A stretch of DNA of 64,000 nucleotides from Desulfobacteraceae bacterium RAAP-1 (GTDB lineage: Bacteria; Desulfobacterota; Desulfobacteria; Desulfobacterales; Desulfatirhabdiaceae): the NCBI GenBank assembly GCA_001443525.1, contig LKPX01000003.1, positions 20,930 to 84,929 of the forward strand. The letters are read 5' to 3'. The notes below the pieces were generated by a model. That model worked only from the letters and a program-made list of their open reading frames with translations, did no database searches and had not been told where the DNA came from. The translations under genes were made by a program, and so were the position numbers. This document shows, one piece after another, positions 43,808 through 52,175 of the stretch; positions within the stretch are counted from its first letter, which is position 1; every line of letters starts with the position of its first letter.

Positions 43808-44590
43808 ATGATAAAGAAATATGCTGTAATGATCGTTATCTGCGGGTGTCTGGCGCTTGCCGCATCCGCCAGTATGGCTGAAGAGCCGCTTCAGGCCCTG
43901 TTGTTTCCGGACAGGATCGGCATTGGAACGTTTTATAACGGCAGCGTCGTTTCTCTGAACGGGTCATTGCCTGCGGATTGCGAGATAGTGGTTCGGGTCA
44001 CCGGTTCGGACATGCATCTTAAAATGAAAAAAAAGGGAAAAGTTTTGGGGCTGCTGTGGCTGAACCGGGATACAGTCAATTTCGATGCGGTGCCCGAAGC
44101 TTTTCTGCTCTATACGTCCGGCAAGTTCGATACGCTTCTGGACGGCCGTCAGAAACAGACTCCGGTCTGGCAACTGGGACTGACGGCGCTGGAGGACCGG
44201 ATCGTCGTGACGCCGGTGTCGCCCGAGCGCAGTACCTTGATTCAGGATTTGCTGAAGCTTAAGGAAAATGAAGGTTTCTACGCTGTCAACACAACAGGAA
44301 TTCACTACACGCCGGTTTCAGGAGACCAGAAAAAATTTGACGTTACGCTCGGAATTCCTCCCAAACTTCCGCCGGGCGCCTACAGGGTTGAAGCTTATGC
44401 GGTGCGGCATGGCGATATCGTTTCAACCTGGCAGCATCCCCTGACCGTAAAACTGGAAAGTTTCCCCAAAGTGCTTTCTTCTCTTGCATTTAACCGCAGT
44501 GCGCTATATGGAATTCTGGCAACACTGGTCGCGGTGATTGCCGGTCTTTTTATCGGCGTGTTTTTCGGAGGCGGAAAAGGCGGGCATTAA
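43808..44590 (+). CDS. Alph_Pro_TM (TIGR02186-like) exported membrane protein
   Basis: 260 residues. Signal peptide 1-25 (SMAEEP cleavage region), a periplasmic beta-rich domain and one C-terminal membrane helix (about 231-254, followed by GGGKGGH). 'PDRIGIGTFYNGSVVSLNG' and 'FLLYTSG' fit the Alph_Pro_TM family (PF09608), found next to TauE/SafE permeases. The periplasmic domain may act as a partner of the permease. Start codon directly follows the permease stop, so translation is coupled. Confidence 0.85.
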   Translation: MIKKYAVMIVICGCLALAASASMAEEPLQALLFPDRIGIGTFYNGSVVSLNGSLPADCEIVVRVTGSDMHLKMKKKGKVLGLLWLNRDTVNFDAVPEAFLLYTSGKFDTLLDGRQKQTPVWQLGLTALEDRIVVTPVSPERSTLIQDLLKLKENEGFYAVNTTGIHYTPVSGDQKKFDVTLGIPPKLPPGAYRVEAYAVRHGDIVSTWQHPLTVKLESFPKVLSSLAFNRSALYGILATLVAVIAGLFIGVFFGGGKGGH

Positions 44591-44639
44591 CGCGGCCTGT
44601 AATCCCCGCGGGCAGACAATTTTTTGCGAGTTCATCATC

Positions 44640-47261
44640 ATGTTACACAGACTGATACGCTTTATCCAGGATATCACGGGTTACATGCAGCAGCGCCGCA
44701 GTCTGGAGCCTGAATATCCATTTTCCAAGCTCTTCAAAAAGTTCCAAAATATACTGGCCTCCAACAACGAGGCGCTGGAACTGATTGCAGATATGGGGGA
44801 TAAGCTCGGCGGGGATTATGTTTTTGACAAACAATATATTTTATCCACCTATGAACAGCTGAAGAATCATGTCTTTCGACTGGTGCTGGATTTAAATACC
44901 CTGGCGCCCGGAAAATATGTGCGGCTTTTTGAAGTATTCGAAGACATCAACGATACCATCCAGCAGGAACTTTCCGGGAAATGGGTGCTTCCCCAGGGTG
45001 ACTTCGCCATCCTTTATCCGGCCCTGAATCAGGACATGTATGAGCTGGTAGGCAGCAAAAACGCCAACCTTGCGGATATCCGCAATATACTCGATCTGCC
45101 GACACCGGACGGATTCGCCATCACAACCAGCGCATTTCGGGCATATCTGGAAAGAAACGGCCTGTGCGATTATCTGGTGCAGGCCATGTCGCTCTGGGAT
45201 CCGGATGATGAAAAGGCCTGCGAGGAAATCGCTTCCGAAATTCAAGCGCATTTTCTTTCCGGGAGCTTTCCGCCGGAAATGACGCGGCAGGTGGAAACGG
45301 CCGTTGATGCGCTGCAACGCAGCAACCCCGGAAAGATGCTCTGTTTTGCGGTCCGAAGCAGTGCCTGGGGGGAAGACAGTATTCACAGTTTTGCGGGGCA
45401 GTATCAGTCATTTCTGAATGTTCCGGTGCATCAGCTTCTGGACAGCTATCGAAAGGTGCTGGCCAGCGCTTATGCGCCCGGCGTACTGGCATATCGCCAT
45501 GAGAAAGGGTTTCAGGTTCAGGAACTGGCCATGTCGGCAGGCTGTCAGCTCATGGTGAACGCCGCCGTCAGCGGTGTTATCTACACCCTCGATGCGCTTT
45601 CCGGTGAAACCGACACGCTGCTGATTACCGCCGCCTGGGGACTGGGTGCGCCGGTCGTGGACGGCAGCGTGCTGACGGACCGTTTCAAGGTCAGCCGCAC
45701 CCCGCCGCATGCCATCAGCAGCGTTGTATTGGCGCAAAAATCCACGATGATGTTACTGGAAGCGGCGGGAGGAACAAAAACGGTTCCGGTTCCCGATTTC
45801 AGGCAGCATGAACCATGCCTGACGTCGGAACAGGTCCAGAAACTGGCGGAAACCGCTCTTTTGATCGAGCGCTATTTCAAACGTCCGCAGGATATCGAAT
45901 GGGCGATAGACACGGAAGGCAAAATGGTCGTTTTGCAGGCCAGACCCCTGCATATCCGCACACAGCCGGGATGTACCGCGGATCATGTAGCCAAGGCCAT
46001 GAGCGATCACGCCATTCTCCTGAACAATCAGGGAATCGTGGTGCAGCGAGGAGTGGTAGCCGGCAAGGTGTTTGTCGTCAGAAATGATAACGATCTGATG
46101 AATACGCCGACAGGCGCCATACTGGTGGCCCGCCACACTTCTCCCCGGCTGGCAAGAGTGATGCGCCGGATTCAGGGCATTCTGACGGACGTGGGTTCAC
46201 CGATGGGTCACATGGCCACGATTGCCCGGGAATTTCGGGTGCCAACGATTGTGAATACGACCGTCGCCACACGGATTTTGAAAACCGGAGACAGCATCAC
46301 CCTGGATGCATCCCAGAATATCGTTTATTCCGGATTGATTCCGGAGCTTTGCTATGATGAAATCACTTCCGAAGATGTATTCGAAGAATCCTATGAATAC
46401 CGGCTGCTCCGCCGGATACTGCGCAACGTCAGCCCCTTGAACCTTATCGATCCGCATGACCAGAACTTCAAGCCGTCCGGGTGCCAGACGGTGCATGACA
46501 TTATTCGTTTTGTTCATGAAAAAGCCGTACAGCAGTTGATCCATCTCGGAGATACCCGCACCGCACAGGCGGACGCCACATCCAAGCGACTGAAATGCGC
46601 TATTCCTCTGGGGCTGACCGTCATCGATATCGGCGGCGGCATTCAGGCCGGAAATGCAATGGCCAGGGATATTAACCCCGAAGATATCGCTTCAACGCCC
46701 ATGAAAGCGTTTCTGAAAGGGTTGACCGCGCCGGGAATGTGGAGTACGGAACCCATGTCGGTGGATTTCGGAAGCTTCATGTCCAGCCTGACACGGACAT
46801 TTTCCGCAGCATCCGAAAGCGCCCGATATACAAACCGCAATCTGGCGGTGGTATCTGCTGAATATCTTGACCTGAACTTGCGGCTGGGATACCATTTCAA
46901 TATCATTGACGCTTATGTTTCCGACAAGCCCAATGATAATTACGTCTATTTCCGGTTTCTTGGCGGCGTTACGGATGTTACCCGCAGATCACGGCGCGCC
47001 CGCTTCATCGGCGAAGTGCTGGAACGGTTCAATTTCAGGGTGGATATCCGCGGCGATCTGGTGGTGGGTCGTATCAAGAAGCTGGACAGGGATATCATGA
47101 TTGAAAAAATTACGATAATTGGCTGTCTGGTGGCCTATACCCGCCAACTGGATGTCCAGATGAACAGCGACGACGATATTCATCAGCATGTGAGCGATTT
47201 TTTCAAAGGAGTGTGTATCCATGACATCGGATCAGAAAACGACGGTATTAATACTGGATGA
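44640..47261 (+). CDS. PEP synthase-like protein with unassigned C-terminal domain
   Basis: 873 residues from ATG 44640; upstream in-frame codons lie in the previous gene. A helical N-terminus (1-130) is followed by a PEP/pyruvate-kinase-like ATP-binding domain (about 135-460; 'VGSKNANLADI', 'FAVRSSAWGEDS', 'QDIEWAIDTEGKMVVLQARP') and a PEP-utiliser swivel domain with phospho-His524 (SPMGHMATIAREF). Residues about 600-873 match nothing I know. The canonical C-terminal PEP-binding TIM barrel is absent, so it cannot be a normal PEP synthase; it may phosphorylate another target, as rifampicin phosphotransferase does. It overlaps the next gene by 41 nt. Confidence 0.85.
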   Translation: MLHRLIRFIQDITGYMQQRRSLEPEYPFSKLFKKFQNILASNNEALELIADMGDKLGGDYVFDKQYILSTYEQLKNHVFRLVLDLNTLAPGKYVRLFEVFEDINDTIQQELSGKWVLPQGDFAILYPALNQDMYELVGSKNANLADIRNILDLPTPDGFAITTSAFRAYLERNGLCDYLVQAMSLWDPDDEKACEEIASEIQAHFLSGSFPPEMTRQVETAVDALQRSNPGKMLCFAVRSSAWGEDSIHSFAGQYQSFLNVPVHQLLDSYRKVLASAYAPGVLAYRHEKGFQVQELAMSAGCQLMVNAAVSGVIYTLDALSGETDTLLITAAWGLGAPVVDGSVLTDRFKVSRTPPHAISSVVLAQKSTMMLLEAAGGTKTVPVPDFRQHEPCLTSEQVQKLAETALLIERYFKRPQDIEWAIDTEGKMVVLQARPLHIRTQPGCTADHVAKAMSDHAILLNNQGIVVQRGVVAGKVFVVRNDNDLMNTPTGAILVARHTSPRLARVMRRIQGILTDVGSPMGHMATIAREFRVPTIVNTTVATRILKTGDSITLDASQNIVYSGLIPELCYDEITSEDVFEESYEYRLLRRILRNVSPLNLIDPHDQNFKPSGCQTVHDIIRFVHEKAVQQLIHLGDTRTAQADATSKRLKCAIPLGLTVIDIGGGIQAGNAMARDINPEDIASTPMKAFLKGLTAPGMWSTEPMSVDFGSFMSSLTRTFSAASESARYTNRNLAVVSAEYLDLNLRLGYHFNIIDAYVSDKPNDNYVYFRFLGGVTDVTRRSRRARFIGEVLERFNFRVDIRGDLVVGRIKKLDRDIMIEKITIIGCLVAYTRQLDVQMNSDDDIHQHVSDFFKGVCIHDIGSENDGINTG

Positions 47262-47607
47262 TGAACCCATTGTCTGCAAACGGCTCAAACCGGCCCTGGA
47301 AAAAGCGGGCTATGAGGTGGAATCGTTTACCCGCAGTCGGGAAGCCATGCATCGGCTGACGGAACGGCAGTTCGATGTGGCCATTACGGATCTGAAAATG
47401 GATGGGCTGGATGGCATGGCGTTTCTGACGGAGGTCAAAAAACGGTATCCTGAAACGGAAGTCATTGTCATCACAGGATTTGCAACTATGGAAACCGCTA
47501 AGGAATCTTATCAGAAAGGCGTGTTCGATTTTGTCGCCAAACCTTTTAAACTGGGAGAGATTTTGGAAGTGGTCAAAAAGGCCGAAGCCAAACGCAGATC
47601 AGCCTGA
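47221..47607 (+). CDS. Single-domain response regulator
   Basis: 128 residues, receiver only. 'LILDDEPIVC', phospho-Asp57 (AITDLKMDG), 'VIVITGFAT' and 'FVAKPFK' give all active-site residues. No output domain. It is most similar in this window to the receiver of the sigma-54 activator (shared 'ALEK--Y-VESFT' and 'PETEVIVITG'), so the two may compete for or relay phosphate from the same kinase. Ribosome site AAAGGAG. Confidence 0.93.
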   Translation: MTSDQKTTVLILDDEPIVCKRLKPALEKAGYEVESFTRSREAMHRLTERQFDVAITDLKMDGLDGMAFLTEVKKRYPETEVIVITGFATMETAKESYQKGVFDFVAKPFKLGEILEVVKKAEAKRRSA

Positions 47608-47627
47608 TATCATATAAAGGAGGCGCT

Positions 47628-48488
47628 ATGAGAATTCTGTTTGCCGGAGATGAACACCCTTACAGTGCGTATGCGCTGAAGAAAATCATCGAACTGGCAT
47701 GGCATACATGGGCGGATGTCACGTTGCTGTCAGTGTGCCCCACGCAGCCGTCTTCCCGTGATCCCCTGCCGGAGGCGCTTCACCGGTATCGCGAAGAATT
47801 TATGGAAGCCCTTGGTGGTCCGGACTCTCCCTATGCACAGGAACGCTGGGAATACGAATGGATGGCGCTCCGAAATGGAAGCTGGGAAGAAGTCCAGGTG
47901 CGCCGGGGAATTAAAAAAGAGCTTCGGGTGCGCCTGAGGGTCGGCAGCGCGGATACCGAAATTCTGAATGAAGCTGTCCGCGACGGCAGCGATCTGATCG
48001 TACTGGGATGCAGCGGCAGGGGCGGATCCTGCACGTGGGACTCCGCCGCTTCCACAGCGCCTCAGAAAGTGGTCGGCAACGCGGCCTGTTCGGTGTTGCT
48101 CATCAAGGAAGACAGGCCTATCAAACGGATTCTTGCCTGCATGGATCAGACAACGGTCAGTCAGGAGTCTCTTGAAATGATCAATCAGCTTCTGACCATT
48201 CACGGAGCGCAGTTAGAGCTTGTTGGTCTCACCAAAGATGGCGGTGCCAGGCCGGAAGCTTATACCCAGTTGATCCGGATCGGCGATTATTTCGGCGATA
48301 AAGGCATTCCTGTCAGCACACGGCTGGCGGAGCAGTCCAAATTTGAAACCGTTCTTTCCACCCATACCGGAGACGATCTACTGGCGCTCTGGATGGGCAA
48401 AAAATCTCTGTTGACTCTGCTGTTTCCCAGAGACTGGGTGGAAAAATTCGTCAGCGCCTGTCCGTCCTCGGTGCTGGTGTTACGATAG
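47628..48488 (+). CDS. Tandem universal stress protein
   Basis: 286 residues, two Usp-like halves. The N-terminal half is complete and has the nucleotide loop 'VLGCSGRGGSCTWDSAAS' with 'ACSVLLIK' at its end; the C-terminal half ('KRILACMDQTTVSQESLEM', 'CPSSVLVLR') is more divergent and lacks the Gly-rich loop. Ribosome site AAAGGAGG. Part of the operon, 20 nt after the receiver gene. Confidence 0.88.
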   Translation: MRILFAGDEHPYSAYALKKIIELAWHTWADVTLLSVCPTQPSSRDPLPEALHRYREEFMEALGGPDSPYAQERWEYEWMALRNGSWEEVQVRRGIKKELRVRLRVGSADTEILNEAVRDGSDLIVLGCSGRGGSCTWDSAASTAPQKVVGNAACSVLLIKEDRPIKRILACMDQTTVSQESLEMINQLLTIHGAQLELVGLTKDGGARPEAYTQLIRIGDYFGDKGIPVSTRLAEQSKFETVLSTHTGDDLLALWMGKKSLLTLLFPRDWVEKFVSACPSSVLVLR

Positions 48489-48510
48489 ATTACCTCAAAA
48501 AGGTGCATTT

Positions 48511-49356
48511 ATGAAAGTTTTGGTGGCTGTGGACAAGGGAGGAGAATCGCAGAAGGCGCTTCGCTATGCCTGCCATCTGCTGGAAAATTTCGACGCCAAG
48601 ATAGATGCGGTTTATGTAAAACCGGATGAAACGGATATCGGAAATGAGACCCTTTACGCTCCCTTTGTGGGGCAAGGGGAAATCAAGGCTTGGATCGAGC
48701 AGGAAACTGAAACGGTAGCCGAAGATGTGCTGAATTCCTGCGAACTCTGTGAGAACGGAAAGGTTCCCTGCTGGCCGAAAATCATTACCGGCGATCCCGC
48801 GGAAGAAATTCTGCATTTGGCCCGAACTTACCACTACGACATGATTGTTCTGGGGGCGCAGGAGCAGTCTGCAATCAAGGGGTTTATTCTGGGTACGGTG
48901 CATGCCAAGATTCTGCACCACGCCACACAGCCCGTGCTTATTGTCCGGAATTTCAGGCCGATTCAGCGTATCCTGATTGCCTATCGAGGGTCTGTCTGTG
49001 ATCAGGACGCGCTGGATTTTATCGGGATGCTTCTCCAGAAACGAAAACCGGAAATCACCATCCTGCATGTTCAGGAATCGGAACGCGGTGAAAACGACAT
49101 GGCCGCCCAGTCTTGTCTGATGCAGGCCGAACAGAAGCTGAAAGAATTTCAGCACACGCCGCTGACCAAAAAGGCTGCCGGCAATTTTACGGACGAAATC
49201 CTCAAGGAAGTGGCGACCGGCCGCTATGATCTGGTCGTGCTGGGAGCTTATGGGCATCACCGTCCGAAATACCTGGGGCTGATCAGCGATGAAGCACTCA
49301 ATATCGCGCGGTTGACAACACGGCCGGTGCTGGTTTTCAGAAATGCAGCATCTTGA
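48511..49356 (+). CDS. Tandem universal stress protein
   Basis: 281 residues, two Usp domains: 'KVLVAVDKGGESQKALRYAC' starts the first and 'RILIAYRGSVCDQDALDFIG' the second. Nucleotide loops 'VLGAQEQSAIKGFILGTVHA' and 'VLGAYGHHRPKYLGLISDEA' partly fit the G-x2-G-x9-G pattern. The final 14 nt overlap the next gene. Paralogue of the protein at 47628. Confidence 0.88.
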   Translation: MKVLVAVDKGGESQKALRYACHLLENFDAKIDAVYVKPDETDIGNETLYAPFVGQGEIKAWIEQETETVAEDVLNSCELCENGKVPCWPKIITGDPAEEILHLARTYHYDMIVLGAQEQSAIKGFILGTVHAKILHHATQPVLIVRNFRPIQRILIAYRGSVCDQDALDFIGMLLQKRKPEITILHVQESERGENDMAAQSCLMQAEQKLKEFQHTPLTKKAAGNFTDEILKEVATGRYDLVVLGAYGHHRPKYLGLISDEALNIARLTTRPVLVFRNAAS

Positions 49357-50935
49357 ACTGATATCCGAATTCGAAAAACCGGATGGCAATGGAGAAGCCT
49401 TCCTGATGGAATGCCGTATTCCCCGGCATGAAGCACTGCAATGCCTGGCGCAGTATTACGGAATTCCGTTTATCGAATATAACGAAAGACTCCTGGCGCC
49501 TGGTGAGCTGTTGCCGAAAATTTCCCTGGAGCGCCTCAAAGAAGAGCTCTGGTTTCCGCTGTTTTATCGGGATGGCGCCGTGACGGTGGCTGTCAGCAGA
49601 CCGCGTGACCCGAATCTTCTGGAAATTATTAGGAAAACGCTCGGTATCGACCGTCTGCATCTGCTGATTGCGCTGCCTTCCGATATTATCGCTATCATCG
49701 AAAACCACCAGGATATCAATCCCGGTTTTTCGGCGTCCGCCAGCAGGACGACACTGGCCAAACTGCGCACCTGGTTTGCGGGGCAGCGGGTGATGCTGGC
49801 CCAATATCGGACCATTCTGGCCAAAGGCAGAACAGGTCTGGCATTTATCCGCACCGGCATCGCCTTTCTTTCCATCAGCCTGACCCTGTTCAGGCTGTTT
49901 GGTTTCGGATATCTGACCATTCCGGAATTTCTGCTTCTGGCCTGTGGCGCTGTCATGGTGCTGGACGGTTTTACGTGGTATCTGCCGGCCCGTCAGGTAG
50001 GCAGAAAATCGGTGGGAAAAGGTGTTACGGAACCAACCTTCGGCACTACGATTCTGGAACAGATAATGTCTCCGGAGGGGCCTTCGTACCGGCGGACACC
50101 GCCTGTTCCCGGCGCAGAGCTGCTCAGATCCCGCTGGAACCGGCTTTCTCCCGTTCAGAAACGCCGGTTTCTGGCCATCGACAGAACCGATCTGGCCGAA
50201 GAGCGCACCATGCTGGCCGGTTTTCGCACGATCATGGCGCAGGCCCGTACGGGGCTTGCCTTTACCCGTACCGGGGTTGCGTTTATCGGACTTGGCATTG
50301 CATTTTTGCGCGAATATCATGAAAGTCTCTGGAGCATATTTGACTGTGTGATGATTTTATTCGGTATCAGCATGACTCTGGAGGGGCTTCACTGGTATCT
50401 GCCGGGCCGGCAGGCCGGTAAATACAGCACCATCGGCCTTAAAAAGGCATCCAGGCGGGTGTCCATCTGGGATTTCATGTTTCCGCCGTTTCATAAGCGC
50501 ATCAGCCCCAACGATCTGCCGTCGCCGCTTCGAATTAACGGTGACTGCGCGCCGGGCATATGGGGTACAACGGGGCTGGCCCTCGAACGGACACTGACAG
50601 CGGACAGACGTACAGTCAAGGCAAGACTTCGGACCGTAATGGCGCAGTCCCGCACTGGGCTGGCGTTTATTCGAACCGGCACCAGCATCTTTTCCGTCGG
50701 TATGGGATTACAGGTTTTTTTCGGTTTCAGGAATATCTACTGGTCATGTCTCAACATGACGCTGATCGCCGTTGGACTCGTGCTGATCGTCGATGGTTCC
50801 TACTGGCATTTTCCGGCGGAAAAGATTAAAAAACAGTTTCCCTATTGTACCTCGGATATGGAAATCGCCTTGCCGGATTATGGCAGGCCTACACCGGAAT
50901 GGCCAAAGGTGGTATTCAGCCATGATGATATGTGA
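49343..50935 (+). CDS. MshEN-like domain fused to three tandem DUF202 domains
   Basis: 530 residues. Residues 1-125 resemble the T2SSE-N/MshEN fold found at the start of GspE/PilB ATPases ('ALQCLAQYYGIPFIEYNERL', 'GAVTVAVSRPRDPNLLEII'), but no ATPase follows. Three DUF202 (PF02656, YidH/VTC1-like) membrane domains come next, at about 130-215, 275-360 and 410-490. Each starts with Arg-Thr at seven-residue steps (RTTLAKL-RTWFAGQ...; RTDLAEE-RTMLAGF; RTLTADR-RTVKARL) ending in 'RTGLAF-RTG', then two more helices. The role is unknown; DUF202 forms the polyphosphate channel of yeast VTC. Overlaps both neighbours by 14 nt. Confidence 0.85.
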   Translation: MQHLELISEFEKPDGNGEAFLMECRIPRHEALQCLAQYYGIPFIEYNERLLAPGELLPKISLERLKEELWFPLFYRDGAVTVAVSRPRDPNLLEIIRKTLGIDRLHLLIALPSDIIAIIENHQDINPGFSASASRTTLAKLRTWFAGQRVMLAQYRTILAKGRTGLAFIRTGIAFLSISLTLFRLFGFGYLTIPEFLLLACGAVMVLDGFTWYLPARQVGRKSVGKGVTEPTFGTTILEQIMSPEGPSYRRTPPVPGAELLRSRWNRLSPVQKRRFLAIDRTDLAEERTMLAGFRTIMAQARTGLAFTRTGVAFIGLGIAFLREYHESLWSIFDCVMILFGISMTLEGLHWYLPGRQAGKYSTIGLKKASRRVSIWDFMFPPFHKRISPNDLPSPLRINGDCAPGIWGTTGLALERTLTADRRTVKARLRTVMAQSRTGLAFIRTGTSIFSVGMGLQVFFGFRNIYWSCLNMTLIAVGLVLIVDGSYWHFPAEKIKKQFPYCTSDMEIALPDYGRPTPEWPKVVFSHDDM

Positions 50936-52151
50936 CCCAGCAAATTATTCCGATACGGTGGACACCGGTTTTGAACGGTTTCGCTCACTGACGGCCCGGA
51001 ATATTCTTCATTCCGACATGCTGCGTACAGCAGGAATTGCCGCTGATGTCCGGTCTGTGAGCATTGAACATATTCTCCGGCATGAACTCAACATTCCCCG
51101 CCGTAAGCTCATAGAAGCGCTCGCCGATTATTATCAGTGCGGATGGATTGAATATGATGAGCGTACTGCGGTGCCTCCGGATTTACTGGCCGGTCTTGAC
51201 GCCGATCTTCTTTGCGGCGCACTCTGGTTCCCGGTAATTCGGGATGGCGATACGGTCGTCATTGCGGCCAATAATCCTTCGGATCCCTTCGTTATAGATC
51301 AGGCCAGGCGCATGGTTCGTGCTGAGAGGTACGAATTCCGTGTGGCGCTGACCGAAGATATCCTGTTTTTTATTCAGGATTTTTTAAACGGTCCTCCTGA
51401 ACACCTCATCGGCAATGAAAGGACGGGGCTAGCGTTCTGGCGCAACATCATGTCCCGGTGGCGCACCCGTCTGGCTTGCTACCGGACGGATTTCGCCATT
51501 GCCCGAACCCATTTCAGTTCACTTCGCTGGGGGTTGGGATTGATTACCACCGGACGGGTAATGCTGCAGCTTGAAAGAGGCGGCCATCTCTGGGTGGCCT
51601 TTTGCTGGACGATGGTTGCCGCCGGGGTGCTGCTGCTCATTGCAGGATTCACCAGTTATTTCAGAATCAAAAGATCCATCGTCAGGCCTCCGGCGCCCCA
51701 TACCCTGATCGAAGTCAGCGCGGCCACGCTGCATTTTCTGGAAAACTATCAGTTCGCCGAAAAGGAACGCACCGGTGAAGCGCCTCCCCGTAGAACCATG
51801 CTGGCCCGGTTGATGGAATTATTGCCCAACTCCTGCGTGTTCATCGAAAATTCCACGGACAACAAGGTTCGATCCTATCTGGCCCACGAGCGGACGGCTC
51901 TGGCGGCTCAGCGAACGGTTCTGGCCTGCTACCGCACCATTTACGCCCGCGCCCGCACAGGACTGTCCTTTATCCGCACGGGTTCTTCCTTTATCGGCAT
52001 AGGCACCGGTCTGATCGAATATTTCGGGTTCAGCATCATGACGCTGGTGGATATACTCATCGTTCTGGTGGGTCTCCTGATGATCACCGACGGCATTGTG
52101 TGGTACTGGCCGGTCCGAAAGGAGCAGCGTGAGGCTCCCCAAATGGTATAG
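50922..52151 (+). CDS. MshEN-like domain fused to two tandem DUF202 domains
   Basis: 409 residues from ATG 50922; ATG 50925 is equally possible and the longer open frame upstream lies inside the previous gene. Paralogue of that protein: T2SSE-N/MshEN-like region (about 45-150, 'LIEALADYYQCGWIEYDERT', 'GDTVVIAANNPSDPFVI') and two DUF202 domains (about 160-260 and 310-400). The second has an unbroken heptad run (RTALAAQ-RTVLACY-RTIYARA-RTGLSFI-RTG); the first is degenerate (RTGLAFW-RNIMSRW-RTRLACY-RTDFAIA-RTHFSSL). Probably a partner of the three-domain protein in one membrane complex. Confidence 0.85.
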   Translation: MMICDPANYSDTVDTGFERFRSLTARNILHSDMLRTAGIAADVRSVSIEHILRHELNIPRRKLIEALADYYQCGWIEYDERTAVPPDLLAGLDADLLCGALWFPVIRDGDTVVIAANNPSDPFVIDQARRMVRAERYEFRVALTEDILFFIQDFLNGPPEHLIGNERTGLAFWRNIMSRWRTRLACYRTDFAIARTHFSSLRWGLGLITTGRVMLQLERGGHLWVAFCWTMVAAGVLLLIAGFTSYFRIKRSIVRPPAPHTLIEVSAATLHFLENYQFAEKERTGEAPPRRTMLARLMELLPNSCVFIENSTDNKVRSYLAHERTALAAQRTVLACYRTIYARARTGLSFIRTGSSFIGIGTGLIEYFGFSIMTLVDILIVLVGLLMITDGIVWYWPVRKEQREAPQMV

Positions 52152-52175
52152 ACTTTCGATGCAGAAGGAAACGCC

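Noticed and set aside
44538..44639. Longer N-terminus for the PEP-synthase-like protein
   Set aside because: It overlaps the end of the Alph_Pro_TM gene in another frame and has no family support.
49343..52151. DUF202 heptads as a DNA tandem repeat or recombination site
   Set aside because: The heptad regularity is at protein level; codons vary between units, so it is not a recent DNA repeat.
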